Assembly (NCBI GenBank): GCA_030267215.1
Contig: JAJDJP010000005.1
Location: forward strand, 1 to 64,000
Length of the DNA: 64,000 bases
DNA from: Ruminococcaceae bacterium OttesenSCG-928-A16
GTDB lineage: Bacteria > Bacillota > Clostridia > Oscillospirales > Ruminococcaceae
Direction: 5' to 3'
Shown: positions 20,835 to 28,901 of the stretch, one piece after another
Numbering within the stretch: the first letter of the stretch is position 1
How the letters are laid out: every line of letters starts with the position of its first letter
The notes under the pieces: model-generated
What the model saw: the letters and a program-made list of their open reading frames with translations, nothing else
Databases searched by the model: none
What the model was told of the DNA's origin: nothing
Made by a program: the position numbers and the translations under genes

Positions 20835-21746
20835 TTATGTATCACCATTGGTGTTGGGCCGCTGGGCTGGTGGTTCGTTGCCGGGTATGTTGGGCGGCAC
20901 AAACCCTTCCCCTATCACCTCGCTGGCCTCGGTTACCATCACCAGGGCGTCGGGGTCTACCGCGCGGGCGGCCGTGCGCACCTTGTATATTTCGTTTTTG
21001 CCGCAGGCGCAGTACAGCATTTCACGCTCTTGGCCGGTATAGGTGCCGGTGGCTTTTACCAGGGTGCTGCCACGGTCTACTTCGGCGCTAATGGCATCGG
21101 CAATTTTTTGGCCGTGGTTGGTAATAATAATGGCAAGCTTGCCGCTGCCGGCGCCGTACAGCACGTTATCCATGGTTAGCGTGCAGGCAAACGAGGAGAT
21201 AATACCGTATAAAACGGCGTCTACATTGCCAAACACAAGCCCGCCAGCCAAAATCACAATCGCGTCGAAAGCAAGGGAAATTTGCCCCACCGAAAAATGT
21301 GGCCGCAGCTTTTTTACCGACATTATAATAAAATCGCTGCCGCCGGTAGAGGAGCCCCGCATATAAATAACCGCCAGCCCCGCCCCTAAAAACACACCGG
21401 TAAACATACTTGCCAGTAAGGGGTTGCCGTTGTATGCCGGCAGGTATTGAAATACAATATCCAAAAAAAAGGCGTTGATAATCATGGCCCAAATACTTTT
21501 TAGCAAAAACTTGTGGCCCAAAATACGCCAACACACCAAAACAATAGGAATATTTAAAAGCAGCGACACAACACCAATGGGCCAGCCGGTGTAATGGTTT
21601 AAAATAATAGAAAGCCCCGAAATACCCCCCGGCGCAAATTTTGCGTTTACCGCAAAGGTTTGCAGCGCAAGGGCATATAAAACACTGCCACCCATATAAT
21701 ACAGCGTATCTACAAGAAAAGTTTTCCAGTCCCACGTTTTTTTCAT
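20835..21746 (-). CDS. YitT family membrane protein (DUF161 + DUF2179)
   Basis: 303 residues, started at MKKTWDWKTFLVDT, which has GGAGG 5 nt upstream; the longer frame is unsupported. Five to six membrane segments occupy the first ~200 residues with typical YitT motifs FAPGGISGLSII and GSSTGGSDFIIM. The C-terminal cytoplasmic DUF2179 domain (from about 215) reads ISAEVDRGSTLVKATGTYTG and is predicted to bind a small ligand. Transport of an unknown substrate has been suggested for the family but not proved. The last ~20 residues are Pro/Asn-rich. Confidence 0.9.
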   Translation of the reverse strand: MKKTWDWKTFLVDTLYYMGGSVLYALALQTFAVNAKFAPGGISGLSIILNHYTGWPIGVVSLLLNIPIVLVCWRILGHKFLLKSIWAMIINAFFLDIVFQYLPAYNGNPLLASMFTGVFLGAGLAVIYMRGSSTGGSDFIIMSVKKLRPHFSVGQISLAFDAIVILAGGLVFGNVDAVLYGIISSFACTLTMDNVLYGAGSGKLAIIITNHGQKIADAISAEVDRGSTLVKATGTYTGQEREMLYCACGKNEIYKVRTAARAVDPDALVMVTEASEVIGEGFVPPNIPGNEPPAQRPNTNGDT

Positions 21747-21972
21747 AATGCCTCCGATATTTAGCAGCCTGTGCTTTACATTACCAGCCAATAAAAACCC
21801 CCGTGCGCAGCGTTGCGGCGGGGGCACTGCATATTGTATATATTTTAGCTTAACCCAATATAGTATACCTTATTTTACCCAAAACGGGAACCCGCTTTTG
21901 CTTTTTAATAACAACCCCAAAACCCTGCGGCTATGCCCCTTGGCGAAATACCCTTGCCAGCAGGTGTATGCC

Positions 21973-22001
21973 TTGTATAAATAACATAAATATGGTATAA
22001 A
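21973..22001 (+). promoter_or_regulatory. promoter of the SagB-like gene
   Basis: TTGTAT, a 17-nt spacer and TATAAA with an extended TGG, about 60 nt upstream of the start codon. Confidence 0.6.
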
Positions 22002-22060
22002 AAAGAAGAAATTAGCAATAAAAAACAAGGCAATAAAAATAAGCATAAAAGAGGAAAAAT

Positions 22061-22837
22061 ATGAATAAAAACCAGCCGAGCGAACAAATTTTGTTGCACC
22101 GCAAGTTTATGAAAAACGGCCTTAGCGGCAAAGAAGTTGAGCCAGACCAAAAAAAGGGCGTACCCCAACCGCCCATTACCAGCCCGCCCCAAACAGAAAA
22201 AAGCATTGCGCTACCCCAAAATTTTGAGGCGGAGCTTGGGCAGGTAGATTATTTAAAATTATTGCAAAACCGCCGCAGCCGCCGCCTTTTTGCCGAAGAA
22301 GGCATTACCTTGCAGGCGTTAAGCTTTATGCTGTATAGCACCCAAGGGGTGCAGCAGGTAATTGGCAAAAAAAACTTTGCCACGCTGCGCCCGGTGCCCA
22401 GTGGCGGCTGCCGCCACCCGTTTGAAACGTACATTACCGTGCGTGCTGTGCAAGGGCTACAGCCCGGCCTGTACCACTATTTGCCGCAACAACATAGCCT
22501 AGAGTTTTTGCGCGCAATACCCGCTTATAGCGATACAGTGGGCACCGCCTTGGGTGGGCAGGCGTGGGCGGCCAAAGCCGCGGCCGTTTTATTTTGGGCC
22601 GCCACCCCCTACCGCACCGAGTGGCGCTACGCCAACAGCGCCGCCCGCCTAATGCTAATGGACGCCGGGCACATTGGGCAAAACGCCTATTTAAGTGCCG
22701 AGGCTTTGGGCCTTGCCACCTGCTGCTGTGCTGCCTATGCTCAACAAACCTGCGACGAGCTGCTGGGGCTAGATGGTGAGGAGGAATTTACCGTGTACAT
22801 GGCGCCGGTGGGCGTGCCCCAAAAAGATGAGGAATAG
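22061..22837 (+). CDS. SagB/ThcOx-type nitroreductase-fold oxidoreductase
   Basis: 258 residues; GAGGAAAAAT precedes the ATG. After a ~65-residue polar N-terminus comes a nitroreductase fold of the SagB type: LLQNRRSRRLFAEEGITLQ (FMN-binding start), PVPSGGCRHPFETYI (about 115) and a C-terminal GHIGQNAYLSAEALGLATCC. In toxin clusters SagB oxidises azolines to azoles, but no precursor peptide, cyclodehydratase or exporter lies nearby, so this is more likely a stand-alone FMN oxidoreductase with an unknown substrate. Confidence 0.85.
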   Translation: MNKNQPSEQILLHRKFMKNGLSGKEVEPDQKKGVPQPPITSPPQTEKSIALPQNFEAELGQVDYLKLLQNRRSRRLFAEEGITLQALSFMLYSTQGVQQVIGKKNFATLRPVPSGGCRHPFETYITVRAVQGLQPGLYHYLPQQHSLEFLRAIPAYSDTVGTALGGQAWAAKAAAVLFWAATPYRTEWRYANSAARLMLMDAGHIGQNAYLSAEALGLATCCCAAYAQQTCDELLGLDGEEEFTVYMAPVGVPQKDEE

Positions 22838-22983
22838 GAAAATAAAAAACTGCCAGTTTCATACCTTTGCACGAAAATAGCGGAATCTATTAGGAAAAAA
22901 TGGAAATAAATGGGTTTTTGGGCTATATTTGCCTATTTATACTCTGTTTGCTTCAAACGATTTTAAAGACCATATATTGCAAC

Positions 22984-23038
22984 AAAAAACCCCACTGGGT
23001 AATACCATAGCATTGGTGTTGCCCGGCGGGGTTTTATT
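22984..23038. terminator. terminator between SagB-like and HAD genes
   Basis: AAAACCCC pairs with GGGGTTTT; an inner imperfect stem (CTGGGTAATACC with GGTGTTGCCCGG) extends it. T-runs occur on both strands, and the two flanking genes converge on it. Confidence 0.82.
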
Positions 23039-23710
23039 TTATTTGCTAGCCAAGGTGCGGTTTGTTTCCTCTAAAAAAGCGGGTACTTCGGTTAGGCTAT
23101 TTAGCACCACGGCAGCCACTGCGCGCAGTTCATCGGTGGGGGGTATTAAGTCTGGCACCATAATGGTAATACAACCGGCGGCGGCAGCACTGTGCACACC
23201 GTTTAGGCTGTCTTCTATGGCGGCGCAACGGGTGGGTGGCAGGCCAATGGCTTTGGCGGCTGCCTCAAAAATATCGGGTGCGGGTTTGCTGGCTGGTACC
23301 ATGTCGCCCCCAATAATGCCGTCAAAATATTCAAAAATGCCGCCGGCTTTTAGGTGGTGCAGCACGGTTTGGTACCGTGTAGAAGAAGCCAGCCCAATGC
23401 GGTAGTTCTGCTTTTTTAGGTAGGCCAGCAGGGCATCTACCCCGGGCTTTTTGGGCATGCCATCGCGCTCTAATTCTTCTGCCATGCGTTCCCGCATGGT
23501 TAGGGTGTAGGCATCATAGTCAAATTCCGGGCCAAAGGCATCCAGCACAATTTTGCGGCCCTGTGCATGGCTGGCACCACAAATTTGCACCTGCATTTCG
23601 GGGGTAAGGGTGTACCCCATCTCCTGCATCACTTCTTTTTCTATACGCCAACTAATGGTTTCGGTGTCAAACAGCACGCCATCCATGTCAAAAATTACGC
23701 CTTGTAGCAA
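23039..23710 (-). CDS. HAD family hydrolase, beta-phosphoglucomutase-like
   Basis: 223 residues starting at TTG (MLQGVIFDMDGVLFDTE), with GGAGG 8 nt upstream; no ATG or GTG fits better. Motif I FDMDGVLFDT (nucleophile Asp), motif II ASSTR (about 110), motif III lysine in ASKPAPDIFEAAAKAIG (about 142) and motif IV AIEDSLNGVHSA identify a HAD subfamily IA enzyme with a helical cap. Such proteins are sugar-phosphate phosphatases or phosphomutases; the substrate cannot be told from the sequence. Its own terminator follows. Confidence 0.88.
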   Translation of the reverse strand: MLQGVIFDMDGVLFDTETISWRIEKEVMQEMGYTLTPEMQVQICGASHAQGRKIVLDAFGPEFDYDAYTLTMRERMAEELERDGMPKKPGVDALLAYLKKQNYRIGLASSTRYQTVLHHLKAGGIFEYFDGIIGGDMVPASKPAPDIFEAAAKAIGLPPTRCAAIEDSLNGVHSAAAAGCITIMVPDLIPPTDELRAVAAVVLNSLTEVPAFLEETNRTLASK

Positions 23711-23994
23711 AATGGTTTCCTCCGTTGTGGTTTGCAGGGGGGCACTACCCCCGCTTGCAGTGTTTACAATATATTTAACCTGCCAAAAAACTTACAAACC
23801 ATATTGTACCAAAGGGTGCGGGGGTTGGTCAACGCAGGGTTTTGGTAAAACAGGCAGGTTATGTTGGTGTTTTTTAATTAAGCAATAAATATACGCTATA
23901 TTGTACTTGGCACTTGCAAACGGGGCCGCCCCGCTTTACAATAGAAGATACCGAATTAAAGTGCGAAAGCATAGCAGAGAGGGGACGCCAGCCA

Positions 23995-25059
23995 ATGCAA
24001 ATAGCAATAACCCAAACAACCACGCCCAAACCAAAGCCAGACGAAACCAACCTAGGGTTTGGTGTACATTATACCGACCATATGTTTTTGCTGCATTATA
24101 CCAAAGAAAAAGGCTGGCATAATGCCGAAATTGTGCCCTACGGCCCCTTTATGATGGACCCCGCCTCGATGGTTTTTCATTATGGGCAGGAGTGCTTTGA
24201 AGGCATGAAGGCCTACCCTACCCCCAGCGGTGGCGTGCAGCTGTTTCGGCCAGAAAAAAACGCCCAGCGCATGGCCAGTACCCACCAGCGCCTTTGCATA
24301 CCCGAAATACCCGAAGAGGTGTTTGTAGAAGGGGTAAAACAACTGGTGAAGCTAGATAAAAGCTGGGTGCCCACCCAGCCCGGCACCAGTTTGTATATTC
24401 GCCCCTGCACCATTGCTACCGAGCCACACCTGGGCGTAAAAGCCAGCGACGAGTACCTGTTTTTTGTTATTTGCTCGCCTTCGGGTGCCTATTACCAAGA
24501 GGGGCTGAACCCCGTTAAAATTTATGTAGAGGAAGAGTATACCCGTGCGGCCCCCGGCGGCACCGGCTTTATTAAGTGCGGCGGCAACTATGGCGCCAGC
24601 CTTGCCGGGCAAGAAAAAGCCCACAAACTGGGGTATAGCCAGGTGCTTTGGCTAGATGGCGTGCACCGCCGTTATGTGGAAGAAGTGGGCAGCATGAACT
24701 GCTTTTTTAAACTGGGAGATACCATTTATACCGCCCCCACCAGCGGCACCGTGCTGCCCGGCATTACCCGCATGAGCTGCATAGATTTGCTAACCAGCTG
24801 GGGTTATACCGTAAAAGAAGAAGCCCTTGCCATTGATGATTTGATGGCCGCCGCGCGTGAAGGTGGCTTAACCGAGGTGTTTGGCACCGGCACCGCTGCG
24901 GTGGTTAGCCCGGTGGGCCAGCTTTGCTACAAAGAAGAAATAGCCCACATTGGTGGCGGCAAAATTGGCGAGGTTACCCAGCGCTTGTACGATACGCTTA
25001 CCGGTATTCAGTGGGGGCTTTTGCCCGACACCAACGGCTGGATGGTACCGGTGGAATAA
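23995..25059 (+). CDS. ilvE: branched-chain amino acid aminotransferase
   Basis: 354 residues from an ATG with GAGGGG 9 nt upstream; the open frame runs 81 nt further 5' without support. The enzyme transfers the amino group between glutamate and Leu/Ile/Val (class IV PLP fold). Visible motifs are FHYGQECFEGMKAY (about 60), YIRPCTIATEPHLGV, the PLP lysine region GFIKCGGNYGAS (about 193) and a C-terminal GTGTAAVVSPVG. The length agrees with the ~350-residue BCAT group. No T-box leader was found upstream. Confidence 0.95.
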   Translation: MQIAITQTTTPKPKPDETNLGFGVHYTDHMFLLHYTKEKGWHNAEIVPYGPFMMDPASMVFHYGQECFEGMKAYPTPSGGVQLFRPEKNAQRMASTHQRLCIPEIPEEVFVEGVKQLVKLDKSWVPTQPGTSLYIRPCTIATEPHLGVKASDEYLFFVICSPSGAYYQEGLNPVKIYVEEEYTRAAPGGTGFIKCGGNYGASLAGQEKAHKLGYSQVLWLDGVHRRYVEEVGSMNCFFKLGDTIYTAPTSGTVLPGITRMSCIDLLTSWGYTVKEEALAIDDLMAAAREGGLTEVFGTGTAAVVSPVGQLCYKEEIAHIGGGKIGEVTQRLYDTLTGIQWGLLPDTNGWMVPVE

Positions 25060-25096
25060 TGCAAAATAATTATAAATAATTTATAATAAATAAAAA

Positions 25097-25141
25097 AGAA
25101 ATGCTTGTTTCGCTGTTTTTGGCAGCGAAACAAGCATTTCT
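25097..25141 (-). terminator. 19-bp hairpin with minus-strand terminator polarity
   Basis: A perfect 19-bp stem (5' arm 25097-25115, 3' arm 25123-25141) around a 7-nt loop. On the minus strand it is followed by TTTTTTATTTATT, so it best ends transcription coming leftward from udp; on the plus strand the tail is poor in T. Confidence 0.65.
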
Positions 25142-25257
25142 CTATTTGCATAAACTTGCAAGGAAACCACAAATCCGTTTTATTGTACATTTGGTTTGCT
25201 ATGCTGTATACAACGCCATTTGGTTGCCCAGCCGGGCAAAAACAAAGGAGAAAAACC

Positions 25258-25446
25258 ATGGAAAAAATACAGGTAAACCATTTTGAAAAACCCAGTAAGC
25301 AACAACCCAAAAACCGCGCATGGATATTTATTGCCATTGGTGCGCTGGCCTTTTTAGGGTTAGACTTTTTACCTTGGGCGGTAAGCATGCTTTGGGCTTT
25401 GGGGTTTATGGGGGCCGGTGCCTATTTTGCATGGAAAGATGCGTAA
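25258..25446 (+). CDS. small membrane protein, 62 residues
   Basis: The ATG has AAAGGAG 8 nt upstream, an excellent site that also excludes the longer frame. The N-terminal 20 residues are polar and basic (HFEKPSKQQPKNR), followed by two short hydrophobic segments (AWIFIAIGALAFLGLDF and WAVSMLWALGFMGAGAY) ending in WKDA. It is not recognised as a family. It is transcribed towards udp, and a udp transcript reading to the hairpin at 25097 would be antisense to it. Confidence 0.6.
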   Translation: MEKIQVNHFEKPSKQQPKNRAWIFIAIGALAFLGLDFLPWAVSMLWALGFMGAGAYFAWKDA

Positions 25447-25485
25447 TAAGGCACAGCGGCGGCGGTACCGTTAAAACTCTGTTTT

Positions 25486-26247
25486 TTACTTCGAGGCTTG
25501 GTCCTGCACAATCAGCAGCCGCACGGCTTCTATGGCGGCTTCGATGGCCGGGGTGGTATCGTGGCTGTGCGGGTCGTCCAGCCCTTGGCGGCGGCGCTCT
25601 TGGTTCCATATTGTGCTTAGCACACACCCGGCACGGGCACCCAAAATTTGGGCCACAATAAACAGGGTAGCACTCTCCATTTCAGACGCTAAGCACCCCG
25701 CCTTAATCCAGGCGTCCCATTTTTCCATTAGCTGGGTGCCGGCGGGCATGCGGCCGGGGCTGTGCTGGCCATAAAAAGAATCTTTACAATGCACAACACC
25801 GGCATGCCAGTTATGGCCGGTGTTTTTTGCCGCCTGCACCAAAGCATTGGTAATATCTAGGCTGGCCACCGCCGGAAACTCAACAGGAACATACTCTCGG
25901 GTGGTGCCCTCCATGCGTATGGCGCTGGTTGCCACCACAAGGTCTCCCCCTTTTACCGGTAGCGCCATGCCGCCGCAGGTGCCCACCCGCACAAAGTTGG
26001 TAACACCGGTTTGGTATAGCTCTTCTACCGCAATAGCAGTAGAAGGCCCGCCCATACCGGTAGACATAACCATAACGGTTTGGCCGCATATTTCGCCCAG
26101 CCAGGTGGTGTATTCGCGGTTTTGGTGGTGGAACCGTGGGTTTTGCAGCAACTGGGCAATTTTTTCTACCCGTGCGGGGTCTCCGGGTAAAATGGCGTAT
26201 TTGGCCCCATGGCTGTCGTCAAAACCAATGTGGTATAAAGGTTCCAT
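25486..26247 (-). CDS. udp: uridine phosphorylase
   Basis: 253 residues; GGAGGGAACAAC precedes the ATG. The protein cleaves uridine with phosphate to uracil and ribose 1-phosphate (pyrimidine salvage). It shows the nucleoside phosphorylase-I fold: YAILPGDPARVEKIA at the N-terminus, GMGGPSTAIAVEEL (about 65), RVGTCGGM (phosphate-binding Arg, about 88) and EMESATLFIVAQ, which contacts the ribose. The length is typical. A possible structured RNA lies about 100 nt upstream of the gene. Confidence 0.93.
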   Translation of the reverse strand: MEPLYHIGFDDSHGAKYAILPGDPARVEKIAQLLQNPRFHHQNREYTTWLGEICGQTVMVMSTGMGGPSTAIAVEELYQTGVTNFVRVGTCGGMALPVKGGDLVVATSAIRMEGTTREYVPVEFPAVASLDITNALVQAAKNTGHNWHAGVVHCKDSFYGQHSPGRMPAGTQLMEKWDAWIKAGCLASEMESATLFIVAQILGARAGCVLSTIWNQERRRQGLDDPHSHDTTPAIEAAIEAVRLLIVQDQASK

Positions 26248-26342
26248 GTTGTTCCCTCCGTTATTTATAGGCTATTTTACATAGATTATTTTGTATTTAA
26301 TTTTCGCTGGGTGGGCTCGATACTTCGTCCCTTAAAACACTT

Positions 26343-26407
26343 CTATAGCGTTGCCCGCCCACACCCCGCTGCCGGCAGGGGAAAGGTATTATTTACCGCC
26401 GCTATAG
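26343..26407 (-). ncRNA. candidate three-way-junction RNA upstream of udp
   Basis: CTATAGCG at one end and CGCTATAG at the other close a stem; inside are a GC-rich hairpin (CCC..CTG CCGG CAG..GGG) and a small GGTA/TACC hairpin. This layout resembles a riboswitch-sized three-way junction. It lies between the heme-type membrane protein gene and udp. No known riboswitch core was recognised. Confidence 0.35.
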
Positions 26408-26497
26408 GTACAATATAGCATAAACCCGGTGGGCATAACAACTTGTGCCAGCCAGTAAAAATGCGGTGCCGCCAATAGGTTACACAGCCTTATATAG

Positions 26498-26857
26498 TTA
26501 TATTAAAGCCAAAAGTAAATGCAAAAAAATGCAAGGTAGCAGTGCCACGGTACCAATTCTGTGCAGGTGCATCCATCTCTTTTTCAGCCGTTTTTTGAAT
26601 AGATAGGTTGCCGCAATAAAAAAAATTAAAATGATTGTAAGAATACCCGTAATAATGGCAGCCGTGCGGCCAGTAACTTGTGCAAAGGAAATGACACCGT
26701 GCGCCGTGCCAATGGCTAGCAGCGCAACCCCAAGCGGGATATGGATTTTTCTGAAAAATAAATTTAATGAGGATATTTTTAATTTTCTGGCGATATATTT
26801 TAATGCCAGCACCCCACAAAACCCAAGCGAAAACCATCCCAACCAATGCGAAATCAT
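26498..26857 (-). CDS. four-TM heme-type (ferric reductase-like) membrane protein
   Basis: 119 residues; GGGAGG lies 8 nt before the ATG (MISHWLGWFS). Four hydrophobic segments are visible, and histidines sit at their ends in a pattern expected for heme b ligation: RKIHIPLGVALL, GTAHGVISF, WMHLHRIGTV and IFLHLLLAL. This resembles the minimal ferric-reductase or cytochrome b561-like membrane domain without a flavin module. Electron transfer across the membrane is inferred, not shown. It stands alone between a hydrolase gene and udp, all on the same strand. Confidence 0.65.
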   Translation of the reverse strand: MISHWLGWFSLGFCGVLALKYIARKLKISSLNLFFRKIHIPLGVALLAIGTAHGVISFAQVTGRTAAIITGILTIILIFFIAATYLFKKRLKKRWMHLHRIGTVALLPCIFLHLLLALI

Positions 26858-26932
26858 AGAAATCCTCCCGGTGAATACACGCTATATTTTACCCTTGCTT
26901 TTGCTGGTGGTTGTTTAAAAAAGCGCACAAAC

Positions 26933-27556
26933 CTAAACGGAACCAATAGATTTTTTCATCCATTGGTTTACATAAGCAAGTTGATCTTTTGTGTGGAACC
27001 AATGCTCGCCATTTTTTAGTGTGGTTAGGTTGGCATTATGCTTTTTTACAAAGGCATCCACCGTTGCGCGGGCGGTAAGGTTGTCCTTCTCTGCATATAA
27101 AATTTCTGTCGGAATATCCCACTCGATGGGGTTGTTACGAACAAAACAAAGGTATTCCCACGAGAGTGTTTCGCCAAAATCAGTTAAGATTATCCGCTTT
27201 TCACAAAGCTCTTTTTCGGTTACCTTTGCCCACTGCATCATGTCTAAAATAAGCCTTTCCATATCAAGAATAGGCGAAATAAACAACGCTTTTTTAAGGG
27301 CACACTTTTGCAAGGCGTGCATAGCAAAATAAGCGCCAATGCTGTTTGCAATAACCAAAATGGGCTTGTATTCTTTTACCAAACGGGTGTACGCCGCTTT
27401 AATCTGGGGCTCCACCACCCAGGGCAAATACCCATCGTAGTCTACCCCTATAATATCAAAACCCACACAATTTTGTTTGTAGTTTTCGGCTTCTAAATGG
27501 CTGCCATTTTTGCCGTGGATATATAAAATGGCTTTTTTCAATGTGTTCATCTCCAC
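26933..27556 (-). CDS. alpha/beta hydrolase family protein
   Basis: 207 residues from a GTG, or 205 from the ATG two codons later; neither has a good ribosome binding site. YIHGKNGSHLEAE near the N-terminus gives the oxyanion HG motif. The nucleophile elbow is ANSIGAYFA (Ser about residue 71), the acid is in YAEKDNLT and the His is in NGEHWFH near the C-terminus, so the triad is complete. The protein is cytoplasmic, without a signal sequence. The substrate is unknown. Confidence 0.78.
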   Translation of the reverse strand: MEMNTLKKAILYIHGKNGSHLEAENYKQNCVGFDIIGVDYDGYLPWVVEPQIKAAYTRLVKEYKPILVIANSIGAYFAMHALQKCALKKALFISPILDMERLILDMMQWAKVTEKELCEKRIILTDFGETLSWEYLCFVRNNPIEWDIPTEILYAEKDNLTARATVDAFVKKHNANLTTLKNGEHWFHTKDQLAYVNQWMKKSIGSV

Positions 27557-27670
27557 TAAGGCTTATTGTGCCCGCCTGAGTTTTATTACCCTAAAATTAT
27601 ACCATGTATTGGGCTGGGAGGGGACCAATTTTAATAGGCCTATTGGAAATAGATTGCAAATAGAAATATA

Positions 27671-27708
27671 AAAAAGCGAAAATTGCCCCAAAAGACAATT
27701 TTCGCTTT
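27671..27708 (-). terminator. terminator of the small lipoprotein gene
   Basis: 13-bp stem AAAGCGAAAATTG / CAATTTTCGCTTT followed on the minus strand by TTTTTTATATTT. A second, weaker inverted repeat (AAGGCAGC / GCTGCCTT, 27713-27734) lies just before it. Confidence 0.8.
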
Positions 27709-27756
27709 GGTGAAGGCAGCAAAAATGCTGCCTTTTATAAAAAGTTGGAATAAAAC

Positions 27757-28311
27757 TTACGCAGCTGCGGTTGCTTTTAATTGTATTTCTTCCACAAACG
27801 TATCTATCGTTTCCAGTGTATTGGGTTGCACCTTGTTTGTATATATCTGTATGGTAAAAGAATAGAGGGTGTTGTCCAAAATCACCATATACATCTGCCA
27901 ATAAACCGGCACATTACTTATTGTGCAGTCCATGCCAATATAGCCGGCAGGGTTGCCGTCCAGGCTTCTGGTTTCCACTACCTCGTTGCTGATATTTTCA
28001 AAGTAGTTGGTCGTGACTTGCTGCATATCTTGCAGCAACAGCTGCAGCAACTCCTCTTCGCCCTCCCCTATTTCGGTTATGTCCTCCGGTGGGTTAATTC
28101 CAATAAAGGCCTCTCTTTTTCCGGTTACACCAAAGTCGATGTCATAGATGCCGTCATCCAGCTGGTTACCGGTTACGCCCTGCGGGATGGTGAACACAAA
28201 CCCAAATTGTTCCATTTCTTTACCGATGTCGGCAGATTGCGGCGCAGAGCATGCTACCAAGGAGAATATAGCAACAACCGCCATTACAAAAGCACATATT
28301 TTTTTCATCAT
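27757..28311 (-). CDS. lipoprotein, unknown function
   Basis: 184 residues; GGAG lies 8 nt before the first of two adjacent ATG codons. A basic N-terminus, a hydrophobic stretch and the lipobox LVAC (Cys21) predict lipid anchoring on the outer face of the cell membrane. The mature part is acidic, with FTIPQGVTGNQLDDGIYDID and a C-terminal strand-rich section. It resembles the many small uncharacterised lipoproteins of Clostridia (DUF4367-like folds are possible, not certain). It is monocistronic. Confidence 0.72.
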   Translation of the reverse strand: MMKKICAFVMAVVAIFSLVACSAPQSADIGKEMEQFGFVFTIPQGVTGNQLDDGIYDIDFGVTGKREAFIGINPPEDITEIGEGEEELLQLLLQDMQQVTTNYFENISNEVVETRSLDGNPAGYIGMDCTISNVPVYWQMYMVILDNTLYSFTIQIYTNKVQPNTLETIDTFVEEIQLKATAAA

Positions 28312-28524
28312 GTCTTTTACTCCTGCTTATAATTTTCTCTGGCATGCCCAGCCGCAAAACCCAACAAACCACAGTGTACTGTTTTTTATTATAAACAGTT
28401 TTGTGGTTAGGGTCAATTTGTGCTGTTATAGTAAGCACGCAAGAAGAAAGACAACCGTTGCAGTAACCACGGCTAGGGCGGTTACCGCTAGTATAATGGG
28501 CATATCCAACAGGCAAAATAAAAA

Positions 28525-28556
28525 GGTGAAAATCATCAAAAGCGATGATTTTCACC
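28525..28556 (-). terminator. tRNA-Arg terminator
   Basis: 13-bp perfect stem GGTGAAAATCATC / GATGATTTTCACC immediately after the tRNA CCA end, followed on the minus strand by TTTTTATTTTG. Confidence 0.92.
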
Positions 28557-28557
28557 T

Positions 28558-28634
28558 TGGTGCGCTGCGAGGGAGTCGAACCCCCGACCTACTGGTTCGT
28601 AGCCAGTCACTCTATCCAGCTGAGCTAGCAGCGC
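28558..28634 (-). tRNA. tRNA-Arg(ACG)
   Basis: 77 nt including an encoded CCA. On the minus strand the acceptor GCGCTGC pairs with GCAGCGC; the D arm contains AGCTCAGCTGGATAGAGT; the anticodon stem-loop is ACTGG-CTACGAA-CCAGT, giving anticodon ACG (read as ICG after deamination); the T arm is GGGGGTTCGACTCCC. ACG reads CGU, CGC and CGA. It is a single gene with its own promoter and terminator. Confidence 0.97.
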
Positions 28635-28647
28635 GAACGCAGATATT

Positions 28648-28676
28648 ATAATAGCATGGCTAAAAAAGAATGTCAA
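28648..28676 (-). promoter_or_regulatory. tRNA-Arg promoter
   Basis: Perfect -35 TTGACA, a 17-nt spacer and TATTAT on the minus strand, about 14 nt before the tRNA 5' end. Confidence 0.82.
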
Positions 28677-28901
28677 TTGAAAACGGGCAAAAGATAAAAC
28701 AAATTTTGCAAGTGTTGCAATATGTTGTACCATAATTTTTGTGTAAAACTAGGCCCAAAAACAGCACCATGCCTTTTTGCCATGCGTTTGCCATTGCCCC
28801 CTTGCATTTAATGGCAAAAGGGTTCATTATTAAAACAGGGTTAGCGTGAAAGCGCTTATCGCTATTTTTTACAAGAATAAACAGAAAGCAGGGAGCCAAA
28901 C

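Noticed and set aside
23711..23994. Search for a T-box leader before ilvE
   Set aside because: No GGGTGG(T/C)ACC-type motif or terminator/antiterminator pair found.
28525..28556. GGTGAAAATCATC/GATGATTTTCACC as a Fur box
   Set aside because: Directly follows the tRNA CCA and has a T-tract; it is the tRNA terminator.
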